Notes: generated by a model from the letters alone, not told the origin. Numbered from the stretch's first letter, positions 9,921 through 19,162 are shown. The stretch is DNA of 58,326 nucleotides from an uncultured Erysipelotrichaceae bacterium (GCA_902766005.1 CACXCB010000282.1:1-58326), one strand, 5' to 3'. Numbers and translations: made by a program.

Positions 9921-9949
9921 ATTATATCCATATCCGAAAGGAATTTCAA
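9921..9949 (-). promoter_or_regulatory. valS T-box promoter
   Basis: TTGAAA (9944-9949) and TATAAT (9921-9926) with a 17-base spacer. The -35 box overlaps the stop of the small membrane protein gene, so that gene and valS are separate units closely packed. Confidence 0.75.
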
Positions 9950-10197
9950 TCGTTTTTTATCGGATAGATATTTGCCAGGTTTTTAGAGTTCATGATCCTG
10001 CTGGTCAAGACAGCCGAAAGCACGAGAAATGCAACCAGCAAGCCGAGTCTGATATATGGTTGTACTACAACAAATACATTCACCAATGCCAATACTATAT
10101 ACAGCAGAAAGAATATGCCAGCTACCATTCCCATGCTCATTAGGAAATATGCAATCTTCTTGACGAGAAAATAATTTTTTTCTTCTTTATTCTCCAT
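9946..10197 (-). CDS. Small two-helix membrane protein
   Basis: An 83-residue protein with a charged start (MENKEEKNY), a long hydrophobic segment at about 15-45, and a second at about 48-66. The tail is short and polar. I do not recognise a family. The nearest purine-rich stretch (AAGGATG) lies 18 bases upstream, so the ribosome site is weak. It is divergent from the SRAP gene and lies just upstream of the valS promoter. Its composition is plausible for a real small membrane protein, but the function is unknown. Confidence 0.6.
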   Translation of the reverse strand: MENKEEKNYFLVKKIAYFLMSMGMVAGIFFLLYIVLALVNVFVVVQPYIRLGLLVAFLVLSAVLTSRIMNSKNLANIYPIKND

Positions 10198-10237
10198 GAC
10201 ATAATTGTAATTTCATCCTTCCATCTTTGCAACTTTT

Positions 10238-10246
10238 TGTTAGAAT
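10238..10246 (+). promoter_or_regulatory. Extended -10 promoter placing the SRAP transcript start at its ATG
   Basis: TGT-TAGAAT ends 6 bases before the ATG at 10253. Transcription should begin about 7 bases downstream, i.e. at the start codon. There is no separate ribosome-binding site, which suggests a leaderless message. Confidence 0.5.
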
Positions 10247-10252
10247 GGATTT

Positions 10253-10816
10253 ATGTGTGGAAGATATATATTTTACGATGAGGAAAACAAGAGACTGCAG
10301 GCTTTGATTGAAAAGGCAAAGGACAGGCTTCCCTATGATCGTTTTTCAACCGTTTCTTTGTATGAAGTATACCCGTCTCAGAATGCATTCGGTGCAGTTT
10401 ACATCCCGCAGAAAAAAGAAGTGGAATCGATCGTCATGAAATGGGGATATCCCGGGTATCATGGAAATATTGTCATCAATGCAAGAAGCGAGACCGCTTT
10501 TACCTCTTCTTTCTTTCGTGACAGCAGACCATGCGTCCTTCCCGCAACCGGCTATTATGAATGGTCGAAGGACAAAGACAGATACTGTTTTTTCATCGAA
10601 GAAAAACCGTTTTATCTCGGCGGTATCTGTCGCAGAATCGGCAGGGAAATCTGCTTTGTCATTCTGACAGAGCCTGCTGCAGAGCATCAGCTTGGGATAC
10701 ATGACCGACAACCTGTGCTGTTTGGTTATGAAGATGCAAAAAAGTGGTGTGCATCATTGCACCCCACTTCCCTGCTTGAAAATTCAATACAATATAGATC
10801 TTTTGTCAAAGCCTAG
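10253..10816 (+). CDS. SRAP domain protein (HMCES/YedK family)
   Basis: A 187-residue single-domain SRAP protein. The family caps abasic sites in single-stranded DNA through a thiazolidine link to Cys2. Conserved residues are present: Cys2 in MCGRY, Asn76 in NARSE, Glu103 in GYYEW and His150 in IHDRQPV (family pattern H-R-MP). The length is slightly short compared with E. coli YedK (about 220). The start must be this ATG because Cys2 must become the N-terminus. No LexA-type box is visible upstream. It is convergent with ruvB, another DNA-repair gene; the two stop codons overlap in a CTAG. Confidence 0.92.
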   Translation: MCGRYIFYDEENKRLQALIEKAKDRLPYDRFSTVSLYEVYPSQNAFGAVYIPQKKEVESIVMKWGYPGYHGNIVINARSETAFTSSFFRDSRPCVLPATGYYEWSKDKDRYCFFIEEKPFYLGGICRRIGREICFVILTEPAAEHQLGIHDRQPVLFGYEDAKKWCASLHPTSLLENSIQYRSFVKA

Positions 10817-11826
10817 AACAGACTGCCCGTATGTGTAATACGCAGATGTTCATAGGCTTTTTCCGTAACGACTCTTCCCCTGCTTGTGCGGTTGACAAAT
10901 CCGATCTGAATCAGGTAAGGCTCATACACATCTTCGAGTGTTGTTGTTTCCTCACTGATGGAATTAGCCAGAGCTTCCAAACCGACCGGTCCGCCATGGA
11001 ACCTTTCGATAATTCCCTTCAGATAGCGGATATCCACTTCATCCAGTCCAAGGGAATCGACATGGAGACGTTCCAGCGATTTTTCAGTGATCTCTCTGGA
11101 AATGACACCGTCATTCAAAACTTGGGCAAAGTCACGGATTCTGCGCAAAAGGCGATTGGCAATACGCGGTGTTCCTCTGCTTCTTTTTGCAATTTCCATG
11201 ACCGCATCCTCTTCAATCGCAACGTTCAGAACCCTTGCCGTACGGCGGATGATCGATGCCAGCTGTTCATGCGTGTAATATTCCAATTTGGAAATAATAC
11301 CGAAACGATCACGCAAAGGAGCGGATAAATCACCGGCTCTCGTGGTTGCACCTACAAGAGTAAACGGCGGCAGATCCAGCCGGACACTTCTGCCTCCCGA
11401 TCCGTTTTCACCACCGACCATAATATCGAGTTCAAAGTCTTCCATGGCAGGATACAATACTTCTTCCACCATTCTCGGGACACGGTGAATCTCATCGATA
11501 AACAGCACATCACCGGGTTCAAGAACAGATAGGATAGAAGCAAGATCACCTGCTTTGCCGATACTGGGGCCGGAAGTCACACGCACTTTGGAATGCATCT
11601 CATTTGCAAGAATGTATGCCAGTGTTGTTTTGCCTAGTCCCGGCGGACCGTATAACAGTACATGATCCAGTGATTCATTTCTCTGCAAAGCCGCTTGAAT
11701 ATAAATCTTCAGGTTTTCTTTCAATACATCCTGTCCGACATATTCATCCAGTCTTTGCGGGCGAATGGATTCTTCTTCATCCGAAGGCATTGCCTGAGCT
11801 GTTAAAAGACGATTATTGTTTTCCAT
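10813..11826 (-). CDS. ruvB: Holliday junction branch-migration ATPase RuvB
   Basis: A full-length 337-residue AAA+ motor that drives branch migration with RuvA. Walker [10 protein letters not shown] is near residue 60, Walker B DEIHR near 110, sensor GATTRAG around 155-161. The C-terminal winged helix (about 260-335) contains the TSRGR DNA-contact segment. It starts 1 base after the ruvA stop and is the last gene of the obgE-ruvA-ruvB run. Its TAG overlaps the SRAP stop on the other strand. Confidence 0.97.
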   Translation of the reverse strand: MENNNRLLTAQAMPSDEEESIRPQRLDEYVGQDVLKENLKIYIQAALQRNESLDHVLLYGPPGLGKTTLAYILANEMHSKVRVTSGPSIGKAGDLASILSVLEPGDVLFIDEIHRVPRMVEEVLYPAMEDFELDIMVGGENGSGGRSVRLDLPPFTLVGATTRAGDLSAPLRDRFGIISKLEYYTHEQLASIIRRTARVLNVAIEEDAVMEIAKRSRGTPRIANRLLRRIRDFAQVLNDGVISREITEKSLERLHVDSLGLDEVDIRYLKGIIERFHGGPVGLEALANSISEETTTLEDVYEPYLIQIGFVNRTSRGRVVTEKAYEHLRITHTGSLF

Positions 11827-11827
11827 A

Positions 11828-12424
11828 TCATCCTCCTAATTTCTGTCTCATCAGAAACTGCAGGCCTAATTTAACATATTGCTCAACGGTTAAACCTGGT
11901 TTTTCTTTCATCATATTGGCAACACTTCCCAGCTCATTCGGTCTGTAGCCAAGATTCTTCAACCCTTCCAAAGCATCTTTGATTTCCGGCGGATAATCCT
12001 GAGACGGCTTGGCAGAAGAAGCGGTGTTTGTCGGGACAAGTTTCCCCTTCAGGTCGAGTACAATCTGAGAAGCCGACTTTGCGCCGATTCCCGGAAGTTT
12101 TTTCAAAGCAGTCACATTTCCCTCTTCAATTGCCGCAACAATTGTGTCATATCCTGCTTTTCCAAGCATGTTCATCGCCGTTTTAGGACCAAGTCCTTTG
12201 ACGGATATCAGTCTCAGAAACAGTTCTTTTTCCTCCAGGCTGCTGAATCCGAACAAACCGATATCGTTTTCGCTGATATGCATGTAGGTATGAATCATAA
12301 CCTCCTTGTTCAGGGAGATTTCATCCGTATGCGGATAGGCAATGTAATAGCCCATGCCATTACAGTCTACGATAACCCAATCCACGCCATAGGAAGCAAC
12401 AGTCCCCTTGATAAAAGCGATCAT
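11828..12424 (-). CDS. ruvA: Holliday junction DNA-binding protein RuvA
   Basis: A 198-residue protein with the N-terminal OB-fold (1-62), two helix-hairpin-helix motifs ([11 protein letters not shown] near 72-82; [12 protein letters not shown] near 107-118) and the C-terminal domain III that contacts RuvB (about 150-198). It overlaps the obgE stop by 4 bases (ATGA), so translation is coupled. Confidence 0.96.
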   Translation of the reverse strand: MIAFIKGTVASYGVDWVIVDCNGMGYYIAYPHTDEISLNKEVMIHTYMHISENDIGLFGFSSLEEKELFLRLISVKGLGPKTAMNMLGKAGYDTIVAAIEEGNVTALKKLPGIGAKSASQIVLDLKGKLVPTNTASSAKPSQDYPPEIKDALEGLKNLGYRPNELGSVANMMKEKPGLTVEQYVKLGLQFLMRQKLGG

Positions 12425-13710
12425 GATTGATCCTCCTGTTCAGTAAAGTCCATCAGATAGGTACCGATGATAACCTGATCACCATCCTGTACACCGGCAT
12501 CATACAACGCCTGCTCGATACCCATTTTTCTGAGTGTTATGCCAAAGCGGTACGCTTCATCCGGATCATCCATATTGGTTTGTGAAACAATACGGTCAAC
12601 CTTGTCGGATTCCACTTTCCATCTGTGCGATCCATAATTGATGATTTCAAAATCCGGACGCTTCGGCTCATAACGGTAAACAACAGTCTCTTCAACTTCA
12701 TCCTCGAGAATATCGTCGTTTTCCTTTGCCTTCTCGATTTCAGCCATGACAGCGTAAAGAACCTGATCGATTCCCTTATGCGTCAAAGCACTGATCTCAA
12801 AGACTTTCAGATCCGGATATTTCGCTTTAAACTCTTCCAGATATTCCGGTGCATATTCATCATCCATCTTATTTGCAACAACGATCTGCGGTCTGCTCTC
12901 CAGAGCAGGATCGTATTTCAAAAGCTCCTGATTGATGATTTCATAATCATCAATCGGGTTTCTCTGATCCCCGCTCATGTCAATCATGTGTATTAACACT
13001 CTGCATCTTTTGATATGCCGCAGAAACTCGTGGCCTAGCCCCTTGCCGTCTCCCGCACCTTCAATTAATCCGGGCATGTCCGCTAAGACAAAGCTTCTTT
13101 CATCCGGCAGACTGACAACGCCGATATTCGGCTCAATTGTCGTAAAAGGATAATCGGCAATTTCCGGGTTTGCTGCCGTTACAACAGACAAAAATGTGCT
13201 TTTGCCTACGGATGGAAATCCGATAATACCGGCATCCGCCAACAGCCTCAACTCCAAAACAAGGGAAAGGCTTTCCCCGATTTCTCCGGGTTGGGCATAT
13301 TCCGGCGTGTCGTTTCTTGCGGTGGCAAAATGGGCATTTCCCAAACCTCCTCTGCCGCCATGAGCTATCAATACCTTCTGCCCCGGTTTTGTAAGATCCG
13401 CAAGCAGGTCATGGTTTTCAGCATTACGAATCATTGTTCCAAGAGGAACAGGGATAATCACGTCATCTCCTGATTTACCATGCATCTTTTTTGTTAATCC
13501 GGGCATACCGTTACCGGCTTTGACTTTTTTTGTAAAGCGCAGTTTTGTCAATGTGGTTTCATTGGTATCCACTTTGAAATATATATCTCCGCCTTTTCCG
13601 CCATCGCCGCCAAAAGGTCCTCCGAGAGGATAAAACTTTTCATGTCTCCATGCGACACAGCCTCTGCCGCCGTCTCCTGCCTTGACATGTAATTTGACCA
13701 GGTCAATCAT
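12421..13710 (-). CDS. obgE: Obg-family GTPase (ribosome assembly)
   Basis: A 429-residue Obg GTPase with the glycine-rich N-terminal Obg fold (1-158, e.g. GDGGRGCVAWRHEK), the G domain (P-loop GFPSVGKST near 165-173, DMPG, NKMD) and the C-terminal OCT domain (about 345-429) found in Gram-positive Obg. It acts in 50S maturation and stress control. AAAGGAGG lies before the ATG. It sits after rpmA but is separated from it by a terminator, so it is only partly coupled to the L21/L27 genes. Confidence 0.97.
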   Translation of the reverse strand: MIDLVKLHVKAGDGGRGCVAWRHEKFYPLGGPFGGDGGKGGDIYFKVDTNETTLTKLRFTKKVKAGNGMPGLTKKMHGKSGDDVIIPVPLGTMIRNAENHDLLADLTKPGQKVLIAHGGRGGLGNAHFATARNDTPEYAQPGEIGESLSLVLELRLLADAGIIGFPSVGKSTFLSVVTAANPEIADYPFTTIEPNIGVVSLPDERSFVLADMPGLIEGAGDGKGLGHEFLRHIKRCRVLIHMIDMSGDQRNPIDDYEIINQELLKYDPALESRPQIVVANKMDDEYAPEYLEEFKAKYPDLKVFEISALTHKGIDQVLYAVMAEIEKAKENDDILEDEVEETVVYRYEPKRPDFEIINYGSHRWKVESDKVDRIVSQTNMDDPDEAYRFGITLRKMGIEQALYDAGVQDGDQVIIGTYLMDFTEQEDQS

Positions 13711-13730
13711 GAAAGGCCTCCTTTCTTATA

Positions 13731-13756
13731 AAAAAGCTCCTGAGCTTTTCAGGAGC
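13731..13756 (-). terminator. Terminator between rpmA and obgE
   Basis: GCTCCTGA (13736-13743) pairs perfectly with TCAGGAGC (13749-13756). A TTTTTTAT run follows on the minus strand. It would reduce transcription from the ribosomal genes into obgE-ruvAB. Confidence 0.85.
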
Positions 13757-13763
13757 GATTCTT

Positions 13764-14063
13764 TTATGCCTCTGCTGTTGTTTCAGGATAAACAGAAACC
13801 TGTTTCTTATCCCTGCCGAGACGCTCGTATCTGACGATTCCTGCTGCTGTAGCAAACAAAGTGTCATCGCCACCACGTTTTACATTTTTACCTGGGTAGA
13901 TTCTTGTACCCCTCTGACGGTAGATAACGCTTCCTGCATTTGTGAACTGGCCGTCTGCTTTCTTTGCGCCGAGTCTTCTGCCGGCAGAATCACGACCGTT
14001 CTTTGTTGAGGATACACCTTTTTTACTCGCAAAGAACTGAATATCGAGTGTGAACTTCATCAT
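13764..14063 (-). CDS. rpmA: 50S ribosomal protein L27 with cleavable N-terminus
   Basis: A 99-residue bL27. The N-terminal segment before ASKKG ends in DIQFF, the site cut by Prp in Firmicutes before L27 enters the 50S subunit (known in Staphylococcus aureus). Mature L27 then starts [12 protein letters not shown]. Two ATG codons lie in a row after GGAGGAATCAAA; the first overlaps the prp stop (ATGA). The protease gene is the direct upstream neighbour. Confidence 0.96.
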   Translation of the reverse strand: MMKFTLDIQFFASKKGVSSTKNGRDSAGRRLGAKKADGQFTNAGSVIYRQRGTRIYPGKNVKRGGDDTLFATAAGIVRYERLGRDKKQVSVYPETTAEA

Positions 14064-14374
14064 TTTGATTCCTCCATTATTATTAAATTCATAAATTCAT
14101 GATAGCTTTCTGCAATAGTCTGCAATTGAATTGTTCCTACCTGCATGATGAGATTGGTTTTACCATCAGGATGATCGATTGCAATCCGAATAAGATTGTC
14201 TTCCACCACCGCTTCCACATGAACGAGGATATCCAATGCATTGCATAAGCCAAATGTAATACCGCTTACAGCCGCACATACAAGGTCTTTTCCATGCTCT
14301 GCATATTCGGCATGGCCTTTCACTTCCATGGAAAGGAAATCTTCACCCTGTTTCTGAATGCGGACCTGTATCAT
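14060..14374 (-). CDS. prp: Ribosomal-processing cysteine protease Prp
   Basis: A 104-residue cysteine protease that removes the L27 N-terminal extension. The catalytic pair is visible as His21 ([10 protein letters not shown]) and Cys33 (DLVCAAVS), with the usual spacing. It lies between rplU (1-base gap) and rpmA (4-base overlap), the standard arrangement in Bacillota. Confidence 0.95.
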   Translation of the reverse strand: MIQVRIQKQGEDFLSMEVKGHAEYAEHGKDLVCAAVSGITFGLCNALDILVHVEAVVEDNLIRIAIDHPDGKTNLIMQVGTIQLQTIAESYHEFMNLIIMEESK

Positions 14375-14375
14375 C

Positions 14376-14687
14376 TTAAGCCTCGATTGCTTCTACAACA
14401 AGCTTTGTGTATGGCTGACGATGACCCTGTCTGCGGCGTGTGGAACCCTTCTTCTGCTTGTACTTGAAGATACGGATTTTCTTGTCCTTGCCATGTTTCA
14501 GAACTTTGCAAGTGACTTTTGCACCCTCGACATATGGTGTTCCAACTTTTGTTGTGGCATCAGAGACAAGGCAAACCTTGTCAAAGACGACTTCCTGTTC
14601 CGGTTCAGCATCGAGCTTTTCAACAAAGATCTCTGCTCCGGCTTCTACTTTCAGCTGCTTTCCGCCTGTTTCGATAACTGCGTACAA
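14376..14687 (-). CDS. rplU: 50S ribosomal protein L21
   Basis: A 103-residue bL21 beginning [11 protein letters not shown], with the family's [16 protein letters not shown]-binding segment near the C-terminus. It is the first gene of rplU-prp-rpmA, preceded by AAGGAGGTAAAAGTTTTG; within this the exact start (ATG at 14685-14687) fits family N-termini. Confidence 0.97.
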   Translation of the reverse strand: MYAVIETGGKQLKVEAGAEIFVEKLDAEPEQEVVFDKVCLVSDATTKVGTPYVEGAKVTCKVLKHGKDKKIRIFKYKQKKGSTRRRQGHRQPYTKLVVEAIEA

Positions 14688-14689
14688 AA

Positions 14690-14798
14690 CTTTTACCTCC
14701 TTACATTTATCATAAGACGCGCCATTAAGGGGGCTTTCGCACTTAAATCCCTTCTTTGAGCGGTTACAGACCTCGCAAAGAGGGCTGATAACAGGAAT
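14690..14798 (-). ncRNA. Putative L21 ribosomal-protein leader
   Basis: About 100 untranslated bases lie between the promoter and rplU. They can pair locally (for example CCCTCTTTG with CAAAGAAGGG, and AAGCCCCCTT). Bacillota rplU genes commonly carry the L21 leader, thought to bind L21 for feedback control. Placement and length fit; the structure was judged by eye only. Confidence 0.55.
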
Positions 14799-14827
14799 AT
14801 TTTACACATGACTGTTCTCTTCGTCAA
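14799..14827 (-). promoter_or_regulatory. rplU promoter
   Basis: TTGACG (14822-14827) and TAAAAT (14799-14804) with a 17-base spacer. Confidence 0.7.
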
Positions 14828-14845
14828 TGATTATTTTCTCATCTT

Positions 14846-14871
14846 GAAAAAGGGCTTTATTTCAAAGCCCT
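14846..14871 (-). terminator. Terminator of the ezrA-thiI unit
   Basis: AGGGCTTT (14851-14858) pairs with AAAGCCCT (14864-14871); a T-run follows on the minus strand. It overlaps the stop of the 79-residue gene. Confidence 0.85.
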
Positions 14872-15096
14872 TGCAATTTTTCTGACAAACTTCTTTCTTT
14901 CTTTTTCAGTACAGTTGCTTAAAGAAGTAATCAGTGAAAAGATTTTTAATTTGGCTGAAGTGGAATATGTATCATCCTTCTCCACTTTAACGATTGTGTT
15001 ATTCAGCCTGTCAAGAAGATCACTCTCCTGCAGCTTTTCACACCCTTCCATCAGTTCATTGAACTCTTTTAAAATCTCAGGATCATGTTTAGCCAT
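14857..15096 (-). CDS. Small helical protein of unknown function
   Basis: A 79-residue hydrophilic, probably all-helical protein with no membrane segment, starting MAKHDPEILKEF and ending in a basic stretch (KERKKFVRKIARALK). TAAGGAGG before the ATG is a strong ribosome site. It is the last gene of ezrA-cysteine desulfurase-thiI, 9 bases after thiI, and its stop is inside the terminator. I do not recognise the family; the linkage to thiI could hint at a role in tRNA thiolation, which is only a guess. Confidence 0.75.
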   Translation of the reverse strand: MAKHDPEILKEFNELMEGCEKLQESDLLDRLNNTIVKVEKDDTYSTSAKLKIFSLITSLSNCTEKERKKFVRKIARALK

Positions 15097-15105
15097 AATG
15101 CCTCC

Positions 15106-16293
15106 TTATAAAAAATCTTCTTCATCTTTTTGCGGGAATACACGTACGACTTCCTGTTTATCCAGTGCATCGTTGATCAACGATGCATAATCAAACTGTT
15201 TCTCATAGAATTCCGCTTTTTCAATGCTTGGTTTGGTGACAGGATTCTTCGGGTCAAAGATTGTACAGCAGTCTTCATACGGAAGAATGGACGTCTCATA
15301 CGTACCGATTTTTGTAGCCAGATTAATAATCTCCAGCTTGTCAAAACATACTAACGGGCGAATGACAGGAATGCGGATGACATCATTGATACAAACCATG
15401 CTTTCGAGGGTCTGGGAAGCCACCTGACCGATACTCTCACCTGTTGCGATAGCGAGACAATTGTTCTTTTTTGCAATTTCCTCTGCCAGGCGGAACATCA
15501 TTCTGCGCATCAAGGTGACCGCATACGGATCCCCTGCAGTCTTGTAAATCTGTAACTGCAAGTCGGTAAAGTTTACAATATGGACTTTCATATCCCTCTG
15601 GTATTCGCTGACCATGGATGCAAGATCCAAAACCTTCTGTCTTGCATTCTCACTGGTATATGGCGGAGAAGCATAATGTACTGCTTCTACCTGCAAGCCC
15701 CTCTTCATGAGTTCATATGCTGCTACAGGGGAATCAATTCCTCCCGACAGTAACAGCAGAACTCTGCCGTTAATGCCTACCGGAAAACCGCCCGCTCCCG
15801 GAATCTTTTCAGAAGTGATATATGTCTCGTTCTGATGGACTTCGACACGGATTTCCAGTTCAGGATGATGGACATCCACTTTTAAATCCGTATTCTGCAG
15901 AATATTGCCGGCACATGTTCTGTTAATCGCATCGCTCTTCATCGGGAAGCTCTTGTCATGGCGTTTGGCTATCATTTTGAATGTCTTCTTGCCGGATTCT
16001 TTAGCTATGCGCAAACATGTATCGCTGATGGCATCAATATCCGAATCCACTTTCTCCGTAAAGGAAAAAGAACTGATACCGAATATCTTCTGCAGCTTTT
16101 CACGAATCACATCTGCATCTGCACCGTTTAGTTTGATGTAGATGCGATCATGCGTCTTTCGGTATTCGAGACCTTCGATATCCCTTAGCATGTATTGGAT
16201 ATTTCGGTATAATCTCTGAATAAAATCCTTTCTGTTTTTTCCCTTTGTGCTGAGTTCGCCAAAACGGATCAATACTGTATCATAATTCACCAT
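15106..16293 (-). CDS. thiI: tRNA 4-thiouridine synthase ThiI
   Basis: A 395-residue protein that makes s4U at tRNA position 8 with sulphur from a cysteine desulfurase. The N-terminal ferredoxin-like and THUMP domain (about 1-165) is followed by the PP-loop ATPase with SGGIDS (183-188). The C-terminal rhodanese domain of E. coli ThiI is absent, as is usual in Bacillota. In those species the dedicated NifS-like partner hands over the sulphur, and that gene lies directly upstream with a 14-base overlap. Confidence 0.95.
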   Translation of the reverse strand: MVNYDTVLIRFGELSTKGKNRKDFIQRLYRNIQYMLRDIEGLEYRKTHDRIYIKLNGADADVIREKLQKIFGISSFSFTEKVDSDIDAISDTCLRIAKESGKKTFKMIAKRHDKSFPMKSDAINRTCAGNILQNTDLKVDVHHPELEIRVEVHQNETYITSEKIPGAGGFPVGINGRVLLLLSGGIDSPVAAYELMKRGLQVEAVHYASPPYTSENARQKVLDLASMVSEYQRDMKVHIVNFTDLQLQIYKTAGDPYAVTLMRRMMFRLAEEIAKKNNCLAIATGESIGQVASQTLESMVCINDVIRIPVIRPLVCFDKLEIINLATKIGTYETSILPYEDCCTIFDPKNPVTKPSIEKAEFYEKQFDYASLINDALDKQEVVRVFPQKDEEDFL

Positions 16294-17425
16294 AGTGTTC
16301 TGTTATCTCCTTTAATGCCTCAATAAAAGCATCAGTTTCTTCAATTGTGTTTTTCCGCGACAGGCTCACGCGGATGCATGAGGAAGCTCTTTTGTCGGAA
16401 AATCCCATCGCTTTTAATACATAGCTCGGATCGGTGGACTTGGAGGCACATGTGCTTCTGGCACTGACCATAAATCCCCTTTCATTCAAGCCGTTCTGCA
16501 TGACTTCGCTCGGAATAGCCTCATAAGAGAAATTCACAATTCCGACGACACCGTCTTCAGGGCTGTTGATTTCTATGCCGTCAATCTCCCGCAGCCTGTT
16601 AAGAAGATGTTTCTGCAAATCGGCAATATAAGCATGATACTTCTTTCCGTTTTCAAGTGCAAGACGCAAAGTTTTGGCAAATACCATATTGACCACGGCA
16701 TTGCTTGTACCTCCGCGAAGTCCGTATTCCTGCTCCCCTCCGTTAATGAGCGGGACAAAAGGAACATGATTCTTTTTGATCAAAATACCGCTTCCTTTTA
16801 AGCCTTCAAGCTTATGGGCAGAGACAGAGGCAAGATCAATGTTCTTCATGTTGATATCCACTTTCCCAACAGCCTGTGTCAAGTCAGTATGCATATAGGC
16901 ATGGCTTTGTTTTTTGACGATCTCAGCAATCTCCTCAATCGGGTTAATTGCACCGGATTCATTATTGACACACATGACAGAAACAAGTGCAGTATCATTC
17001 CGCAAAGCCTTCTTCACATCTTCGGCATGTACCCTTCCCTGGCGGTCTACAGGAAGATATGTCACTTCATAACCGAATACATGATGCATCTGCAGGCACG
17101 CATTCATGATGCTGGAATGCTCAACCATCGTTGTAATGATATGCTTTTTTGTCTGATCGGCAAAACAGACACCTTTAATCGCAGCAGTATTGGATTCGGA
17201 AGAACCGCTGGTAAAAATAATCTCAGAGGGATGAACATCCAAAAGCTCGGCGATTGCCCTCCGAGCTTTTTCCATCATTCTATAAATTTCACTTCCCTCG
17301 TTATAAAGGGATTCACTGTTTACGTAGTATTTCTTCAAAAGATCCATGTAGGATTTCAGCACTTCGGGATGAATATCCGTCGTGCTTGCATTATCAAAGT
17401 AAACTCTATTCTGCACCTTTTGCAT
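16280..17425 (-). CDS. Cysteine desulfurase (ThiI partner, NifZ type)
   Basis: A 381-residue class V PLP enzyme that removes sulphur from cysteine. The PLP lysine is Lys205 (SAHKLEG), His103 stacks on PLP (VEHSS) and the persulfide cysteine is Cys326 (SARSTCASKS). Linkage to thiI points to tRNA thiolation rather than general Fe-S work. The ATG at 17425 is only about 1-2 bases from AAGGAG; the in-frame GTG at 17416 has better spacing (about 8) and may be the true start. It overlaps the end of ezrA by about 20 bases. Confidence 0.93.
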   Translation of the reverse strand: MQKVQNRVYFDNASTTDIHPEVLKSYMDLLKKYYVNSESLYNEGSEIYRMMEKARRAIAELLDVHPSEIIFTSGSSESNTAAIKGVCFADQTKKHIITTMVEHSSIMNACLQMHHVFGYEVTYLPVDRQGRVHAEDVKKALRNDTALVSVMCVNNESGAINPIEEIAEIVKKQSHAYMHTDLTQAVGKVDINMKNIDLASVSAHKLEGLKGSGILIKKNHVPFVPLINGGEQEYGLRGGTSNAVVNMVFAKTLRLALENGKKYHAYIADLQKHLLNRLREIDGIEINSPEDGVVGIVNFSYEAIPSEVMQNGLNERGFMVSARSTCASKSTDPSYVLKAMGFSDKRASSCIRVSLSRKNTIEETDAFIEALKEITEHYGEL

Positions 17426-19136
17426 TCTCCTTGATCATGGATTCATAGTTGCCCGGATGGATCTTTTCAATTGTTGCGATCGCAACAGTCAAAGCCTGTG
17501 TATATTCACCATTGCGGAAGCAAAGCTCAGATCTGGTTAATTCGGAATCAATATCCGCATATGTGGAACGATAGCGGTTTCCGAAGACAATCGTATTTTC
17601 CACCATAACAACCGTACCGACAATATTGTTGACATTGTTGTAGAGCTTATAGATAAAGTCCAGAGCTTCCTGCAGCGTTCCATTAAGAACCTGCATGTTC
17701 AGCGGGCTTTCCTCCATCAGTCCCTGCAGCTTATCAATATATGCATTGGCCTTGTTCATATCCTGTTCATAAGTATGGGAAATGTCAGGAAGTTTATACT
17801 TGCGGATTTTCACCTGCATCTGATTCATGATGATCTGCAATTTAACAAGCTGTTTCTTTGCACGGTCTTCATCACCGGAAGCAAGCTCAATCTTTGTACG
17901 CATTTCCTTGAGTTCCTTGTTACAGGTATTCAGGTCTTCGTGCAATTCTTTTAAGGATACAAGCACGGTGCTTGCAGGAATCTGATAATTCTTGACATTT
18001 TCATACACGCGCGGCTTCATATCATTGAGACGCTTCAATTCGTCATTCTGCTTGGCGAGCTTTTCATCCATTCCCTCCAATCCGAATTTGACGGATGTCT
18101 TGGCATAGCCATTCCTGACAAACTCCGCATTGCGGTCTGCATCAGTAAACAGCCTTTCCGTATCATCATATAATGTCTTGATTTCATCAAATGCTTCGGC
18201 TTCTTTTTCAACAGATCTGTTCATCTGTTTCAAGCGATGCTTATAATCATCAAGATGTGCCCTCACACCATCGGAATTCCCTGTTTTCAAACGCTTGAGA
18301 TCATCTTTGAGAGAACTTGTCAGAATGGAAACATTCTTTTCAAGTTCCAGATGTTTCAGATATACGCCGCGGTTGCGGTTCTTGATGTATTCGTGATGCA
18401 GATCTTCTGCCATTCTCGGGATAATGCCTCTTGCATCTTCCAGCAGTGAAGGCATCTCATTGATCATTTCTTCGAGCTCATCCATGCTGTATTTGATGGA
18501 CTCAAGCTCATGATTGGCTTTATCAAAATCACTGGAGAACATCCACTCTTCAAAAGTGGAAAACATCTTTTCCGTATCGGCAATCTTCTGTTCGAATACA
18601 GGCCAGTTGTATGACAGCTTGGAAGAGTTTTCCTGTGCCTGTGATTTCAATGCACGGAACCTGTTCTTTAAAGCAGTAACTTCCTGTCTTTGTTCCGTTT
18701 CTCTTGCCAGAATGCCATCTAATACAGCTTCGAGTTCTTTAGCTGCATCTTCATTGACGGCAAGATCTGTTTCGATCTGTGTCATCAGGCCATCTGCTTT
18801 CTTCAGTTTTCCGACAAGAACATCATCTTCTGCATCAGCCAGAGTCGAGGAAATAGAAGCCAGATCTGCCTGTACCTTATCATATTTTTCTTTTGCTTCG
18901 GCTACTCTTTGGGCAGTTTCCTGATCCACTCTGGATATAGCTACAGCCTTGTTCATCTTTAAGGTTAACGGAATGCTCTTAATAGCATTGTATCTTGTTT
19001 CTAATTCATCAAGATCCGCTTTAAATCTTCCGGATCTGATTTTTTGTATAATAAGCCATAATCCTAAAATAACGATCAATACGGCCAATCCTATAATTAC
19101 TCTGATATCAGAAATGAAGTTTTTGAATTCACTCAT
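17406..19136 (-). CDS. ezrA: Septation ring regulator EzrA
   Basis: A 576-residue protein with a single N-terminal membrane helix (about 11-31), then a long cytoplasmic region rich in heptad repeats, K, E and Q: the spectrin-like coiled coils of EzrA, which restrains FtsZ ring assembly in Bacillota. The size matches B. subtilis EzrA (562). AAAGGAGTC precedes the ATG. It is the first gene of ezrA-desulfurase-thiI-79 aa, an order also seen in other Bacillota. Confidence 0.9.
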   Translation of the reverse strand: MSEFKNFISDIRVIIGLAVLIVILGLWLIIQKIRSGRFKADLDELETRYNAIKSIPLTLKMNKAVAISRVDQETAQRVAEAKEKYDKVQADLASISSTLADAEDDVLVGKLKKADGLMTQIETDLAVNEDAAKELEAVLDGILARETEQRQEVTALKNRFRALKSQAQENSSKLSYNWPVFEQKIADTEKMFSTFEEWMFSSDFDKANHELESIKYSMDELEEMINEMPSLLEDARGIIPRMAEDLHHEYIKNRNRGVYLKHLELEKNVSILTSSLKDDLKRLKTGNSDGVRAHLDDYKHRLKQMNRSVEKEAEAFDEIKTLYDDTERLFTDADRNAEFVRNGYAKTSVKFGLEGMDEKLAKQNDELKRLNDMKPRVYENVKNYQIPASTVLVSLKELHEDLNTCNKELKEMRTKIELASGDEDRAKKQLVKLQIIMNQMQVKIRKYKLPDISHTYEQDMNKANAYIDKLQGLMEESPLNMQVLNGTLQEALDFIYKLYNNVNNIVGTVVMVENTIVFGNRYRSTYADIDSELTRSELCFRNGEYTQALTVAIATIEKIHPGNYESMIKENAKGAE

Positions 19137-19162
19137 ACTAGACTCCTTTCACATCAAACAAT

